Shown here: positions 8,623-17,398 of the stretch, piece after piece | How positions within the stretch are numbered: position 1 is the first letter of the stretch | How the letters are laid out: the number at the start of each line of letters is the position of its first letter | Source: SIG701 sp045539595 | Lineage (GTDB): Bacteria > Bacillota > Clostridia > Oscillospirales > CAG-272 | Direction: 5' to 3' | Length of the DNA: 64,000 bases | Assembly: GCA_045539595.1 (NCBI GenBank) | Contig: JAZQFQ010000020.1 | Location: forward strand, 32,122 to 96,121 | Position numbers and translations under genes: made by a program | Notes under the pieces: generated by a model | Told to the model about the DNA's origin: nothing | What the model saw: only the letters and a program-made list of their open reading frames with translations | Database searches by the model: none

Positions 8623-8651
8623 TTGCAAATCGCCGCGGCGGATGCTATACT
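8623..8651 (+). promoter_or_regulatory. Promoter of the Mini-RNase III gene, immediately before its ATG
   Basis: TTGCAA (8623-8628) and TATACT (8646-8651) are 17 bp apart. The -10 ends only six bases before the ATG at 8658, so the predicted transcription start coincides with the start codon. Confidence 0.65.
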
Positions 8652-8657
8652 AATAGT

Positions 8658-9059
8658 ATGGATATGAATTTGAACAATAAACAAACGGCGCAAGCCGCTT
8701 CCTCCGCGCAGTTGGCTTATCTGGGCGACGCGGTACTGGAAGTGCTGGTCCGCCGCCAACTGGTGCTGAACAACGCACCCCACCCCAGCGAAACAGCGCT
8801 CTCCTATGTAACCGCCGCCGCGCAAAGCGATGCCCTGGAGCGGATTCTTCCCCATTTGACGGAGGAGGAAGAGGCCATCTACCGCCGGGCGCGCAACTCG
8901 GTGCACGCCAATGTGCCCAAGCGGGCTACCGTGGCACAATACCGCCGCGCCACGGGCTTTGAGGCTCTCTTTGCCTATCTGCACCTGATGGGGGATACGG
9001 ATCGCATGGAGTGTCTGTTCCGCCTTGCCTACCCGGATATTATGGGGACGGAACCGTAA
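8658..9059 (+). CDS. mrnC: Mini-ribonuclease III
   Basis: Mini-III is the RNase III catalytic domain without a dsRNA-binding domain; in Firmicutes it matures 23S rRNA. The 133-residue protein has the RNase III signature LAYLGDAVLEVLVRRQLV and a conserved C-terminal segment (ARNSVHANVPKRATVAQYRRATGFEALFAYLHL is its characteristic region, positions 8898-8996). Length fits the family. There is no Shine-Dalgarno before the ATG at 8658 or the in-frame ATG at 8664, and a promoter abuts the start, so the mRNA may be leaderless. In other Firmicutes this gene sits beside cysS; here it does not. Confidence 0.92.
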   Translation: MDMNLNNKQTAQAASSAQLAYLGDAVLEVLVRRQLVLNNAPHPSETALSYVTAAAQSDALERILPHLTEEEEAIYRRARNSVHANVPKRATVAQYRRATGFEALFAYLHLMGDTDRMECLFRLAYPDIMGTEP

Positions 9060-9099
9060 TCCTTGTCCCCGCATAGAATAGAACATGGAGGATCTACAT

Positions 9100-9480
9100 A
9101 TGGATTTCATGGATAAGATGAGTGAATGGGCGCAGAAGATTTCCGACAAGACCAACGAAGTGGTGGAAATCGGCAAACTGCACGCCAGCAATTTCAGCAA
9201 AAACGAAAAGGCAAACGAACTGAAAAAACAGATCGGTGAGATCTGCTTCAGCAAGTACCGGGCCGGAGACGAGCTCGATCCGGAGATTGAGAATCTTTGC
9301 GCCGAGATCAAGAAACTCAAAGGACAGATCGCAGAAAACGAGCGAACCATCCGCCGCATGAAGGAAACCGCCAACGGCACCGTAGATATGGCGGCGGCGG
9401 GATTCTGTCCCTATTGCGGTGCGGATCTGGCCAAGGATTCCAGATTCTGTGCCCGGTGCGGCAAGGAGATTGTACGGTAA
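9100..9480 (+). CDS. Coiled-coil protein with C-terminal zinc ribbon
   Basis: A 126-residue soluble protein. The first 90 residues are charged and helical (NELKKQIGEICFSKYRAGDE; an E/K-rich coiled coil follows). The C terminus is a double-CxxC zinc ribbon, CPYCGADLAKDSRFCARCG. This is a common clostridial build of unknown function. The start at 9100 is preferred over ATG 9085, because GGAGG at 9088-9092 lies between them at proper spacing for 9100. It follows the Mini-RNase III gene by 40 bp and may be co-transcribed. Confidence 0.75.
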   Translation: MDFMDKMSEWAQKISDKTNEVVEIGKLHASNFSKNEKANELKKQIGEICFSKYRAGDELDPEIENLCAEIKKLKGQIAENERTIRRMKETANGTVDMAAAGFCPYCGADLAKDSRFCARCGKEIVR

Positions 9481-9495
9481 CAAAAAGAAGATGAT

Positions 9496-9529
9496 TTATG
9501 CCAAGTACCCGTAAGGATACTTGGCATAA
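9496..9529. repeat. 12-bp inverted repeat at the left side of the AT-rich island
   Basis: A stem of 12 bp (9496-9507 with 9518-9529) and a 10-nt loop lie just after the zinc-ribbon gene. It lacks a clean T tract but may act as its terminator. GATACTTGG within its 3' arm (9516-9524) recurs in direct orientation at 10238-10246 on the other side of the island. Confidence 0.6.
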
Positions 9530-9555
9530 CCATTTTATATCGCTTAATAATATTA

Positions 9556-9584
9556 TTGCTTACAGTAGCGTATTTAGTTACAAT
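9556..9584 (+). promoter_or_regulatory. Promoter of the SMI1/KNR4-type gene
   Basis: TTGCTT (9556-9561) and TACAAT (9579-9584) are 17 bp apart, shortly before a GGGAGGT ribosome binding site. The island gene therefore carries its own promoter. Confidence 0.6.
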
Positions 9585-9609
9585 TGAATAAATTTTCGGG
9601 AGGTGCAAT

Positions 9610-10194
9610 ATGAAAACTTTTAGTTTTCTAAAAAAGATAAAATACGAACAAATCGAAGACAACCTTTCTCAAACAGAAATCGAAACATTTGAAAAAACAA
9701 ATAACATTTCCTTACCGGAAGATTATAAATATTTTTTGATGCATATTGGAAATGGTGTTCGTATTACCATGCCTAATGGTAAAGAAAGAATTGTAAACGG
9801 AATTAAACGTGCAAATCTTTATAATCACAACAAGTTATTGAGTCAACCTTTTATCTTTGATAAAGCTTTTTTACATACCGAGAATCAAGACCCTGTAGAG
9901 TGGTTTAAGGATTGCATAAATCCCGAACTTGACGATGAAGAAATTTGTTCTAAATGCAGGCACTTTGATAAATGCCCTTTTGCTTATGCTGATTCTCTTG
10001 ATATAGATAGTATGCCATACTATAGTGGTGTGATTTCAATCTGTCATGCGGGCTGCACTTATCAATATTGTTTAGTGCTCACGGGAAACCATTTTGGAGA
10101 AATTTGGATGGATAATGAATTGCGTGATTTTATTCCATCTAAACGAACTTTTGCGGAGTTTATAAAATGGGTTGCAACTTCAAAGTTTTATTAA
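9610..10194 (+). CDS. SMI1/KNR4 (SUKH) family protein, likely immunity protein
   Basis: A 194-residue protein with the SUKH-superfamily pattern: an N-terminal ETFEKTNNISLPEDYKYFLM followed by HIGNGVR, and a late FGEIWMDNELRDF strand. A Cys cluster (CSKCRHFDKCPF) is inserted in the middle. SUKH proteins often neutralise polymorphic or contact-dependent toxins, though many have no known partner, and no toxin gene is seen here. The gene is strikingly AT-rich compared with both neighbours and uses AAA/GAA/TTT codons freely, which suggests recent horizontal transfer. It has its own promoter, a GGGAGGT ribosome binding site and a downstream terminator. Confidence 0.8.
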   Translation: MKTFSFLKKIKYEQIEDNLSQTEIETFEKTNNISLPEDYKYFLMHIGNGVRITMPNGKERIVNGIKRANLYNHNKLLSQPFIFDKAFLHTENQDPVEWFKDCINPELDDEEICSKCRHFDKCPFAYADSLDIDSMPYYSGVISICHAGCTYQYCLVLTGNHFGEIWMDNELRDFIPSKRTFAEFIKWVATSKFY

Positions 10195-10286
10195 GTTTTT
10201 TGAGTTAGTCAAAGGGGTTTAGGTTCACCTAACGAGTGATACTTGGGCGCCCAAATGTCCTGCTTGTTATGGTATAAGATATAATT

Positions 10287-10319
10287 AAAGGAAGCATGAA
10301 AATTCGTGCTTCCTTTTTT
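10287..10319 (+). terminator. Terminator at the right side of the AT-rich island
   Basis: A 9-bp stem with one G-U pair (10290-10298 with 10305-10313), extended by A-T pairs, is followed by six T residues. It can also serve the convergent ABC gene. The stretch 10195-10286 also holds TTAGG/CCTAA and TTGGGCGCCCAA small palindromes and no gene. Confidence 0.8.
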
Positions 10320-10356
10320 ATTATCCTTTAGAGTATAACCCTTATGGCATCTCCTT

Positions 10357-12066
10357 TTATTTTTCCACGCCGCGCCACAGGCCGGCGTATATTCCGTTTT
10401 GCGCAAGCAGGCTGTCGTGATTGCCCCGCTCCGCGATGCCGCTGTCCGTCACCACCAGGATCTCGTCCGCGTTCCGCACCGTGGTCAATCGGTGAGCCAC
10501 CACGATGGTGGTTCTGCCCTTACAGAGCTCCTCCAGGCTGTGCTGGATCATCTGCTCCGTCACGTTATCGAGGGCGGAGGTGGCCTCATCCAAAATCAGA
10601 ATGGGCGGATTCTTCAAAAAGATGCGGGCGATGGCCAATCTCTGCTTCTGGCCGCCGGACAGCTTCATGCCCCGCTCGCCCACCACGGTCTGATATCCCT
10701 CGGGCATGGTCAAAATATAGTCGTGGATATTGGCACGCCGTGCCGCCTCTTCCACCGCTTCGCGGGTGGCGTCGGGGCATCCGTAGGCAATATTATCGTA
10801 AATGGACGCGTTGAACATAAACACATCCTGAGCCACGATGCCGATGTTATGCCGCAGGGACAAACGGCTCATCGCCCGGACATCCATCCCATCGATGGAG
10901 ATGGATCCGCCATCCACCTCGTAGAAGCGGGGGATCAGATGGCAGATGGTGGTTTTACCGCCGCCGGAGGGGCCAACCAGCGCCAGCGTTTTGCCTGCCT
11001 CCAGGGTGAAGGACAGGCCATCCAGCACTGTCTTGCCGTCGTCGTAGGAGAAGGTCACATCGTTGAAGGCGATCTCGCCCCGCAGAGTTCCCACATCCAC
11101 CGCGTCGGGAGCATCCTGCTCGGGCCGGGCTTCCATGATCTCCACGAACCGCTTGAAGCCCGTCATACCGTTCTGGAACTGTTCCACAAAGCCGATCAGC
11201 CGGCGGATGGGATTCATGAACACGCTGATGTACAGAAGGAACGCGGCAAAGTCACCTACATTGATTTTTCCATAGTAGACAAAAAGGCCGCCGGACAGAT
11301 ACAAAACCACATTCAGCAGATCCCCGATCATGGTCGTGCCGGCGGAAAATTCCGCCATGACCTTGTACGCCCCGGTGCGGGCGTGGACGAATCGGTTATT
11401 GCCTGCGGCAAAATTCGCATTCTCGTACGCCCGGTTGGTGTACGCCTTGGACACCCGGATACCGGAAATGCTGTTTTCCAGATTGGCATTGATTTCGCCC
11501 ATCTCCACGCGGGTGGCCGCAAAGGCATCGCTCATTTTACGCCGTTTTTTAGCGGCAAAGAATACCATAAACGGCACCATTGCCACCACGATCAGTGCCA
11601 AGGGCACGTAGATGTCACACATCAGAATAAAGGAACCGATCAGCATAATGAGGGAGATAAACAGATCCTCCGGTCCGTGGTGGGCCAGTTCTGTAATATC
11701 CATCAGGTCGCTGGTGATGCGGGACATGATGGTACCCGTTTTATGATTGTCGAAATAGGAAAAAGGCAGTTTCTGCAGATGGTCAAACACATCCCGGCGC
11801 ATATCCGCCTGCATCCGCACGCCCACCAGATGGCCGTAGTACTGGATGAAGTAATTCAGGCACATTTTCAGAATATAAATACCGAGAAGGACGGCGGCGC
11901 AGAGGAGCAGCGAATCCAGCATCCGATTGGGAATGTGATCGTTGATCATCTCCCGGGTGATCATGGGGTACACCAGATCGCAGAAGGACAACAGAAGTGC
12001 GCAAGCCAGATCGGCCATAAACAGCCGCATATGGGGCTTATAATATCGGATAAATCGTTGAATCAT
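10357..12066 (-). CDS. ABC transporter half-molecule, exporter type (permease fused to ATPase)
   Basis: A 569-residue type IV ABC exporter subunit. Residues about 1-310 form a six-helix membrane domain. The ATPase domain has Walker A VGPSGGGKT, signature LSGGQKQRLAIAR, Walker B ILILDEATSALD and the switch histidine in VAHRL. Such single-gene half-transporters form homodimers that export drugs, lipids or peptides; the substrate cannot be told from sequence. The ATG start at 12066 has a GAGG ten bases upstream and begins directly with the first membrane helix. It is flanked by the ftsZ terminator and by the AT-rich island, so it appears monocistronic. Confidence 0.9.
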   Translation of the reverse strand: MIQRFIRYYKPHMRLFMADLACALLLSFCDLVYPMITREMINDHIPNRMLDSLLLCAAVLLGIYILKMCLNYFIQYYGHLVGVRMQADMRRDVFDHLQKLPFSYFDNHKTGTIMSRITSDLMDITELAHHGPEDLFISLIMLIGSFILMCDIYVPLALIVVAMVPFMVFFAAKKRRKMSDAFAATRVEMGEINANLENSISGIRVSKAYTNRAYENANFAAGNNRFVHARTGAYKVMAEFSAGTTMIGDLLNVVLYLSGGLFVYYGKINVGDFAAFLLYISVFMNPIRRLIGFVEQFQNGMTGFKRFVEIMEARPEQDAPDAVDVGTLRGEIAFNDVTFSYDDGKTVLDGLSFTLEAGKTLALVGPSGGGKTTICHLIPRFYEVDGGSISIDGMDVRAMSRLSLRHNIGIVAQDVFMFNASIYDNIAYGCPDATREAVEEAARRANIHDYILTMPEGYQTVVGERGMKLSGGQKQRLAIARIFLKNPPILILDEATSALDNVTEQMIQHSLEELCKGRTTIVVAHRLTTVRNADEILVVTDSGIAERGNHDSLLAQNGIYAGLWRGVEK

Positions 12067-12119
12067 ACAACAACCTCGATTATAGATAGATCGCAGGCCG
12101 CGATGCGGCCCGTCAATGG

Positions 12120-12149
12120 AAAGGGATGCCGCAAAAACGGCATCCCTTT
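12120..12149 (-). terminator. Terminator of ftsZ / end of the dcw cluster
   Basis: A perfect 12-bp stem (12120-12131 with 12138-12149) with a 6-nt loop closes just after ftsZ; the minus strand continues with TTTCC. It marks the end of the division-cluster transcripts. Confidence 0.8.
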
Positions 12150-12167
12150 CGTATTTCGTTGATGGAA

Positions 12168-13304
12168 TCAGAACAACTGGGTTCCGTTGTTCTTGGCAGG
12201 CTCTGCCTTGCGGCGGTTCTTCAGCATATCGATGATCTCGTTGAACTCGTCGTCAGAGATGGAGGAAGCATTCTCCTCGTCGTTCACATCATTATTTTTT
12301 TTTTCGTCTTCCGCCGATGCAGCGCCGTTCTGCGCAGCCTCTTCTGCCTTGTTGGCAAAACCAGTAGCGATGATGGTGATCTTCATCTTATCTTCCAACT
12401 CAGGATCGAAGGCCACACCGAAGATTACGTTGGCGTCGGGTGCAGTCTCGGACTTGATCATAGTGGAAGCAATATCGATATCCTCCAGACCGATGTCGGG
12501 AGAAGCAGTGATGCTGATGATGATACCGCGTGCGCCGGAGATGGAGGTCTCAAGCAGCGGGCTGGAGATAGCGGCCTTGGCTGCCAGCTCTGCCTTTTCC
12601 TTGCCGGTAGCCTCGCCTACGCCCATGTGTGCGTAGCCGGCTTCCTTCATAACAGCGGTTACGTCGGCAAAGTCCAGGTTGATGTAGCCGGGAACATTGA
12701 TCATCTCGCAGATGCTCTGTACGCCGTGGCTGAGAACATCGTCCGCGATAGCGAATGCATTGAACAGGGTGATGCGGGTTTCGGAAACCTGCTTCAGTCT
12801 TTCGTTGGGGATGATAACCAGAGAATCCACGAACTGGCCGAACTCCTGGATACCGGCCTCCGCCTGGGTCATTCTCTTCTCACCCTCGAAGGCGAAGGGC
12901 TTGGTTACCACACCGATGGTGAGGATACCCATTTCCTGCGCGATCTTGGCTACGATGGGAGCCGCACCGGTACCGGTACCGCCGCCCATACCGGCGGTGA
13001 TGAACACCATATCCGCACCGGTAATGGAGTTGCGGATCTCCTCCAGGCTCTCCTCAGCGGCGCGTGCGCCGATCTCGGGATTCGCACCGGCACCGTGACC
13101 CTTGGTGATCTTCTCACCGATCGGAATCTTGTGCTGTGCGCTGGAGCGGGCCAGGGCCTGCTTGTCCGTGTTGATGGCGATGAAATCCACGCCGCGGACA
13201 TTGGACGAAATCATGCGGTTGACAGCGTTGTTTCCGCCGCCGCCGACACCAATCACTTTAATATTTACACCGGTTTCAAAGTTATCATCAAATTCGAATG
13301 GCAT
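12168..13304 (-). CDS. ftsZ: Cell division protein FtsZ
   Basis: FtsZ is the GTPase that polymerises into the division ring. The N terminus has KVIGVGGGGNNAVNRMI, and the tubulin signature GMGGGTGTGAAP is intact. The T7-loop region DFADVTAVMKEAGYAHMG is also intact. The ATG at 13304 is preferred to the frame start at 13325 because GGAGG lies just upstream, giving 378 residues. After an acidic linker (EEKKNNDVNDEENASS) the tail reads EFNEIIDMLKNRRK. It aligns with the usual D-I-P-x-F-L-R-N-R membrane-anchor-binding peptide but lacks its proline. It has its own promoter and is last in the dcw cluster. Confidence 0.97.
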   Translation of the reverse strand: MPFEFDDNFETGVNIKVIGVGGGGNNAVNRMISSNVRGVDFIAINTDKQALARSSAQHKIPIGEKITKGHGAGANPEIGARAAEESLEEIRNSITGADMVFITAGMGGGTGTGAAPIVAKIAQEMGILTIGVVTKPFAFEGEKRMTQAEAGIQEFGQFVDSLVIIPNERLKQVSETRITLFNAFAIADDVLSHGVQSICEMINVPGYINLDFADVTAVMKEAGYAHMGVGEATGKEKAELAAKAAISSPLLETSISGARGIIISITASPDIGLEDIDIASTMIKSETAPDANVIFGVAFDPELEDKMKITIIATGFANKAEEAAQNGAASAEDEKKNNDVNDEENASSISDDEFNEIIDMLKNRRKAEPAKNNGTQLF

Positions 13305-13380
13305 TATTATGTCCTCCGTTAACATTATTTATGGAAGCGTGCCGCCGCACAGGCATAGTGCGGCAATTGTCTTATACAAT

Positions 13381-13409
13381 ATAATATACTTAATTTTTGA
13401 TTTTTGCAA
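13381..13409 (-). promoter_or_regulatory. Promoter of ftsZ
   Basis: On the minus strand TTGCAA (13404-13409) and TATTAT (13381-13386) are 17 bp apart. The 5' leader then contains a 7-bp GC-rich hairpin (13344-13350 with 13358-13364) before the GGAGG. The 230-bp ftsQ-ftsZ gap is otherwise T-rich and without a gene. Confidence 0.65.
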
Positions 13410-13534
13410 TACATTTCGCAGATTTTTTCAAGATTTTTTTGATTTTTTGCCGTTTTTTTATCAAAAGCGGGCTAAAATCGTTTTTCTGCATCTGCAGAAT
13501 GTTATTTTCTGGTTTTATTCATTTGCAGAAAAGT

Positions 13535-14833
13535 TTATGCGTCCAAATCCAGCTGATTGTCCAGAATGACACTGGTGGAATCGCTGACGCTCAAGTCAAT
13601 CTGGGCCTTGACATCCGTTTTGAACAACTCGTCCGCCAGTACCGCGGAGGCCACCTTCATCTTGATGCCCAGATCCGTATTGCTGCCGAACTCCAGAAGG
13701 AACCGCTTGTCCGCCACCATGCTCACCTGATAGGGGTTGCGCAGATCCACCGACGTGATCCTCTCCGACAGCACGGAGGATAATATCTCCGCCGTAGTCT
13801 CCCGGATCTGCCGGGCGAGTTTTTCCTCCCGGAACTGGACGACGCGGCCCGCCATGGCACTCTGGATCTCGGGCATACGCAGGCGGATCAAGCCGAGTGC
13901 ATCGATATCGCTCTGGCTGACCCGATCCAGTACGCGAAGGGACGGCGACAATGCTCGCACTTCCCCGTAGATCTCCGCATAGAAGACCGCCGTGTCCTCC
14001 GTAACGGTGAAGTGCACCGTGGAGGGAGCTTTGCGGGACACATCCAATTCCCGCACATAGGGATATTGCAGTGTCACCGCGTTTTCCGCGATCCGCGAGC
14101 TGAAGGAATACAGATTGTCTCCCGCCTCCACACCGGATGCCTGCAAAATCTCCTCGGAGGTATACCGCTGGGAGCCCGACACATCCACGTCCCGGATCAC
14201 ATACAACAGCTTGTACACCACCGCCAGTGCACAGCCCACGAACAAAGTCATCATGAGAAGGGCGGACAGCGCCCGGTTTATCTGGTATCGGATCTTCCGC
14301 TTGCGGGCCAGCCGATAGGCTTCCAGTTTGCGGGCATCCCGCTCCTTCTGGCTGATGAAAATTTCGTCCGTATTCATCGCCGGATCGGGATCACTGCGGC
14401 GTCCCTGCCGCGGGGCGGCCCGGGGGGGAGCTTTCGGCGCCGCCTGACCGGTATGAGGCCCACGGCGAATGCCCTCTGTTCCCATCCGGCTTACGCGTTT
14501 TGCACCGGCTGCCGGTCCATGGGACGCGGCTTGCGCGCGGGCAGGCCGGGCTCGTCCGGGTGGTGCCGCGGCGGCGGTTCGCACCATGGCATCCCGTACC
14601 TTATACGGATTTCGCGCCCGCGGCTCATCTTGGGGGCGCATGCCGTACAGAATCTCCGCCTCACGGATTTTCTGCGCCAATCCGGCATTGGGCACGGTTG
14701 GCTGTACCCGGGATGGCCGCCGCAGAGGCACCGCGTCCTCGCCACGAATCTCGTGCACCGGGCGGCGGGTTTTGGCGTAATGCCCTGCCCGTTCTCTTAC
14801 GCCGTAGGCAGTGAAATACTCCGTTTTGTTCAC
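13535..14833 (-). CDS. ftsQ: Cell division protein FtsQ/DivIB with long basic N-terminal extension
   Basis: A bitopic divisome protein. One membrane helix (about residues 190-212, INRALSALLMMTLFVGCALA) is followed by a POTRA domain (VIRDVDVSGSQRYTSEEILQ) and the extracytoplasmic beta domain. At 432 residues it is much longer than usual FtsQ/DivIB (about 250-300). The excess is an N-terminal cytoplasmic region of roughly 185 residues rich in Arg, Pro and Ala. It lies 33 bp downstream of murG, in the same operon orientation. FtsQ links FtsL/FtsB to the rest of the divisome. The assignment rests on POTRA fold, topology and position between murG and ftsZ. Confidence 0.88.
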   Translation of the reverse strand: MNKTEYFTAYGVRERAGHYAKTRRPVHEIRGEDAVPLRRPSRVQPTVPNAGLAQKIREAEILYGMRPQDEPRARNPYKVRDAMVRTAAAAPPGRARPARAQAASHGPAAGAKRVSRMGTEGIRRGPHTGQAAPKAPPRAAPRQGRRSDPDPAMNTDEIFISQKERDARKLEAYRLARKRKIRYQINRALSALLMMTLFVGCALAVVYKLLYVIRDVDVSGSQRYTSEEILQASGVEAGDNLYSFSSRIAENAVTLQYPYVRELDVSRKAPSTVHFTVTEDTAVFYAEIYGEVRALSPSLRVLDRVSQSDIDALGLIRLRMPEIQSAMAGRVVQFREEKLARQIRETTAEILSSVLSERITSVDLRNPYQVSMVADKRFLLEFGSNTDLGIKMKVASAVLADELFKTDVKAQIDLSVSDSTSVILDNQLDLDA

Positions 14834-14866
14834 CGCATCTCCTCCTCTCTTGTGGGATGTGCGTGA

Positions 14867-16003
14867 TTACTTCTTTTTCTTTTTCACCAGATCCAATAGA
14901 TCCAGATAAATTTTCTTGTTGGCATCGGGTACAGCGAAGGAACGGATTTTTCCTTCCATTTCGTGCCGCTCCGCCGCACCGGCGTCGGAGAGCAGATATG
15001 CCACCTTCTGTGTCAGAGGGGCCGCCTCCGTGGTTTCCAGATCCTTTTCCTCAAACAGCGCCGCCGCGCCCGCATCCACCAGTACCTTGGCATTTTTGTA
15101 CTGATGATTATCCGTCACGTTGGGGGACGGGATGAACACAGCGCACTTGCTGCCGATGGCCAATTCCGATATGGTCATGGCACCGGCACGGCAGATGGTC
15201 ACATCTGCCGCCGCCATCTGGTACGGCATATCGTAGATATATTCCACCAGCTTGATGTTTTCATACTGATCCAGTCCCATTTCCTTGAACCAGCCGCCGC
15301 ACAGTTCTTTTTCAATGGCGCCGGTGGCATGGAGATGATAGACCTCGGGATGCTTGGCGGTGAAATCCCGCATCAGTTTCAGAACGGCAGCATTCAGGCG
15401 CTCCGCGCCCATGCTTCCGCCGTAGGAAAGAATGAAATACTTATATTTATCGGGAATGCCGAGAATCCTCCGCGCTTCCTCGCGGCTGGGTGCCACGGCG
15501 GGATGCAGGGTGGGATTGCCCACGCGAAGCAGTTTCTCTGGGCATTTCAGCGCATTCCCCGTTTCCGCAAAATTCAGATACACGCGGTCCACGCAGGGGG
15601 CCAGCATACGAACCGCCACGCCGGGGATGGCGTTGGACTCGTGCAAGGCGCAGGGGATCCCCATCCGGGATGCGGCCTTCACCACCGGCCAGCTCACATA
15701 GCCGCCCGTTCCCACCACCAGGTCGGGCCGGAACTCCCGCAGGATCTTTTTGGCCTTGATGGGAGAAACCAGGGTCAGATAGGCGGTTTTCAGGTTGGAT
15801 AAGGACAGAGATCGGCGGATACCGCGAATCTCCACAAAATACAACGGATATCCGGCGGCGGGCACCAGCTTGGATTCGATGCCGTGCTGTGTTCCCACAT
15901 ACGCGATCTCGGCCGTGGAGTCATTCTGTTTGATGGTATTGGCAATGGCGAGGGCGGGATTCACATGGCCACCCGTGCCGCCGCCGGTCATTAGAACACG
16001 CAT
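14867..16003 (-). CDS. murG: UDP-GlcNAc:lipid I N-acetylglucosaminyltransferase MurG
   Basis: MurG makes lipid II on the cytoplasmic membrane face. The N-terminal lipid/phosphate loop GGGTGGHVNPALA, the second glycine loop in SYGGSMGAERLN and the UDP-GlcNAc-binding segment CRAGAMTISELAIG are all present. Length (378) is typical. The C terminus is a run of lysines, plausible for peripheral membrane contact. It starts 12 bp after ftsW stops. murD, murC and murB, which often accompany it, are missing from this cluster. Confidence 0.97.
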   Translation of the reverse strand: MRVLMTGGGTGGHVNPALAIANTIKQNDSTAEIAYVGTQHGIESKLVPAAGYPLYFVEIRGIRRSLSLSNLKTAYLTLVSPIKAKKILREFRPDLVVGTGGYVSWPVVKAASRMGIPCALHESNAIPGVAVRMLAPCVDRVYLNFAETGNALKCPEKLLRVGNPTLHPAVAPSREEARRILGIPDKYKYFILSYGGSMGAERLNAAVLKLMRDFTAKHPEVYHLHATGAIEKELCGGWFKEMGLDQYENIKLVEYIYDMPYQMAAADVTICRAGAMTISELAIGSKCAVFIPSPNVTDNHQYKNAKVLVDAGAAALFEEKDLETTEAAPLTQKVAYLLSDAGAAERHEMEGKIRSFAVPDANKKIYLDLLDLVKKKKK

Positions 16004-16015
16004 AAATCCTCCGGA

Positions 16016-17359
16016 TTATTTTTTCTGATAGGAATGTTTGGAAACGGACAAAACGATGCCCATTTCCGCCAACAGGATAATGAGCGACGTGCCTCCGTAG
16101 GAGAAAAACGGAAGGGCGATGCCCGTATTGGGCAACACATCGGTGACCACACCGATATTGAGGAATGCCTGGATGCCCACCTGGCTGATGATGCCGAAGA
16201 CCAGCAGCGCGGAGAAGGTATCCGGTGCCCGCATGGCGATCACATACCCTCGCCAGATGAACAGAAGGAACAACACGATCAGCACCACCGCGCCGACGAA
16301 TCCCATCTCCTCACACCAGATGGTGAAGATAAAGTCGTTCTGCGCCTCGGATACGTAACTGTATTTCTGACGGCTGGCGCCGAGGCCCACGCCCAGTGCG
16401 CCGCCGGAGCCGATGGCATACAGCCCCTGGGTGGTCTGCCACGCCTCATCCAGTTTGTCGGCATTCTCGTCCGTGAAGCTGGTGATTCGCTTCCAAGCGT
16501 AGGGATTGGCCGCCAGAAACGCGGCGATGGCTCCGATGCCGCCCACGCCCACCACAGCCGACATCCATCCGGGATGGACACCGCCGATGAACATCACGCA
16601 CACGCCGATCATGCCCACGATGATGGTCCCCGACAGATGCTTTTCCAGCATCACGAGAATGCAGGCCAGGCCCACCAGGGCACAGGGAAACAGCGTGCCG
16701 TACAGGATGTATTTTTTCCTGTCCAGCCGATCCAGCACCGCATCACGGAAGCGATCCAGATACCAGGCAAGCACCATAACCAGCGCTACTTTCATCAATT
16801 CCGACGGCTGGAATGTGAAGGGCGTGCCTTTCAGGCCCAGCCACCGGCGGGCCTCGCCGTTGCTGATGCCGATCCCGGGGATCAGCACGATCACCAACAG
16901 AAACAAGGCCGCAGCGAACGCAATAATCGATACTTTTTTGTACAGGGACGGCGGCACAACACTGGCCAGAATCATGGCACCCACGCCCACAGCAATGAAC
17001 AAAAGCTGTTTTTTGATATAGTACAGGCTATCTCCCCGCTCGGCCAGAGCCGACGGATAACTGGCACTGAACACCATAATGGAGCCGAGGGAAAGAAGGA
17101 TCAGAATCAAGACCAGCATGGTACGGTCCACGCCGGTTTTGACGCGAACAATCTCCGCCTCCCCCGTCTTCGGTTTGGCGGGGTGAAGATTCTCCCGCTG
17201 CACCGTCAGATCGCTGACACGGCGCACAGCGCGGCCGCGGCGGGCGGTTGTTCCCTCCGATGCCTGGCGGGGTTCTTCGGAAACAGCGCTGCGCTTGCGC
17301 GAGGCGTTGGTATTGGCTTTGGATGCGCCCGTCGGGCGATTTCCGCTGGGGGTTGGCAT
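16016..17359 (-). CDS. ftsW: Septal peptidoglycan polymerase FtsW
   Basis: A SEDS-family glycosyltransferase with about ten membrane segments. Conserved elements include GARRWLGLKGTPFTFQPSEL-type sequence (GEARRWLGL, FQPSELMKVAL) and, near the end, IALPFFSYGGTSL. It works with the FtsI transpeptidase encoded upstream in the same cluster. The first roughly 75 residues are a hydrophilic, basic, low-complexity cytoplasmic extension (Arg/Thr/Ser/Ala) before the first helix at about residue 80, unusual for FtsW. Position between mraY and murG is canonical except that murD is absent. Confidence 0.95.
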   Translation of the reverse strand: MPTPSGNRPTGASKANTNASRKRSAVSEEPRQASEGTTARRGRAVRRVSDLTVQRENLHPAKPKTGEAEIVRVKTGVDRTMLVLILILLSLGSIMVFSASYPSALAERGDSLYYIKKQLLFIAVGVGAMILASVVPPSLYKKVSIIAFAAALFLLVIVLIPGIGISNGEARRWLGLKGTPFTFQPSELMKVALVMVLAWYLDRFRDAVLDRLDRKKYILYGTLFPCALVGLACILVMLEKHLSGTIIVGMIGVCVMFIGGVHPGWMSAVVGVGGIGAIAAFLAANPYAWKRITSFTDENADKLDEAWQTTQGLYAIGSGGALGVGLGASRQKYSYVSEAQNDFIFTIWCEEMGFVGAVVLIVLFLLFIWRGYVIAMRAPDTFSALLVFGIISQVGIQAFLNIGVVTDVLPNTGIALPFFSYGGTSLIILLAEMGIVLSVSKHSYQKK

Positions 17360-17398
17360 ACGCCGTCTCCTCTCTGTTTTCCATCGGTACGATCGGTT

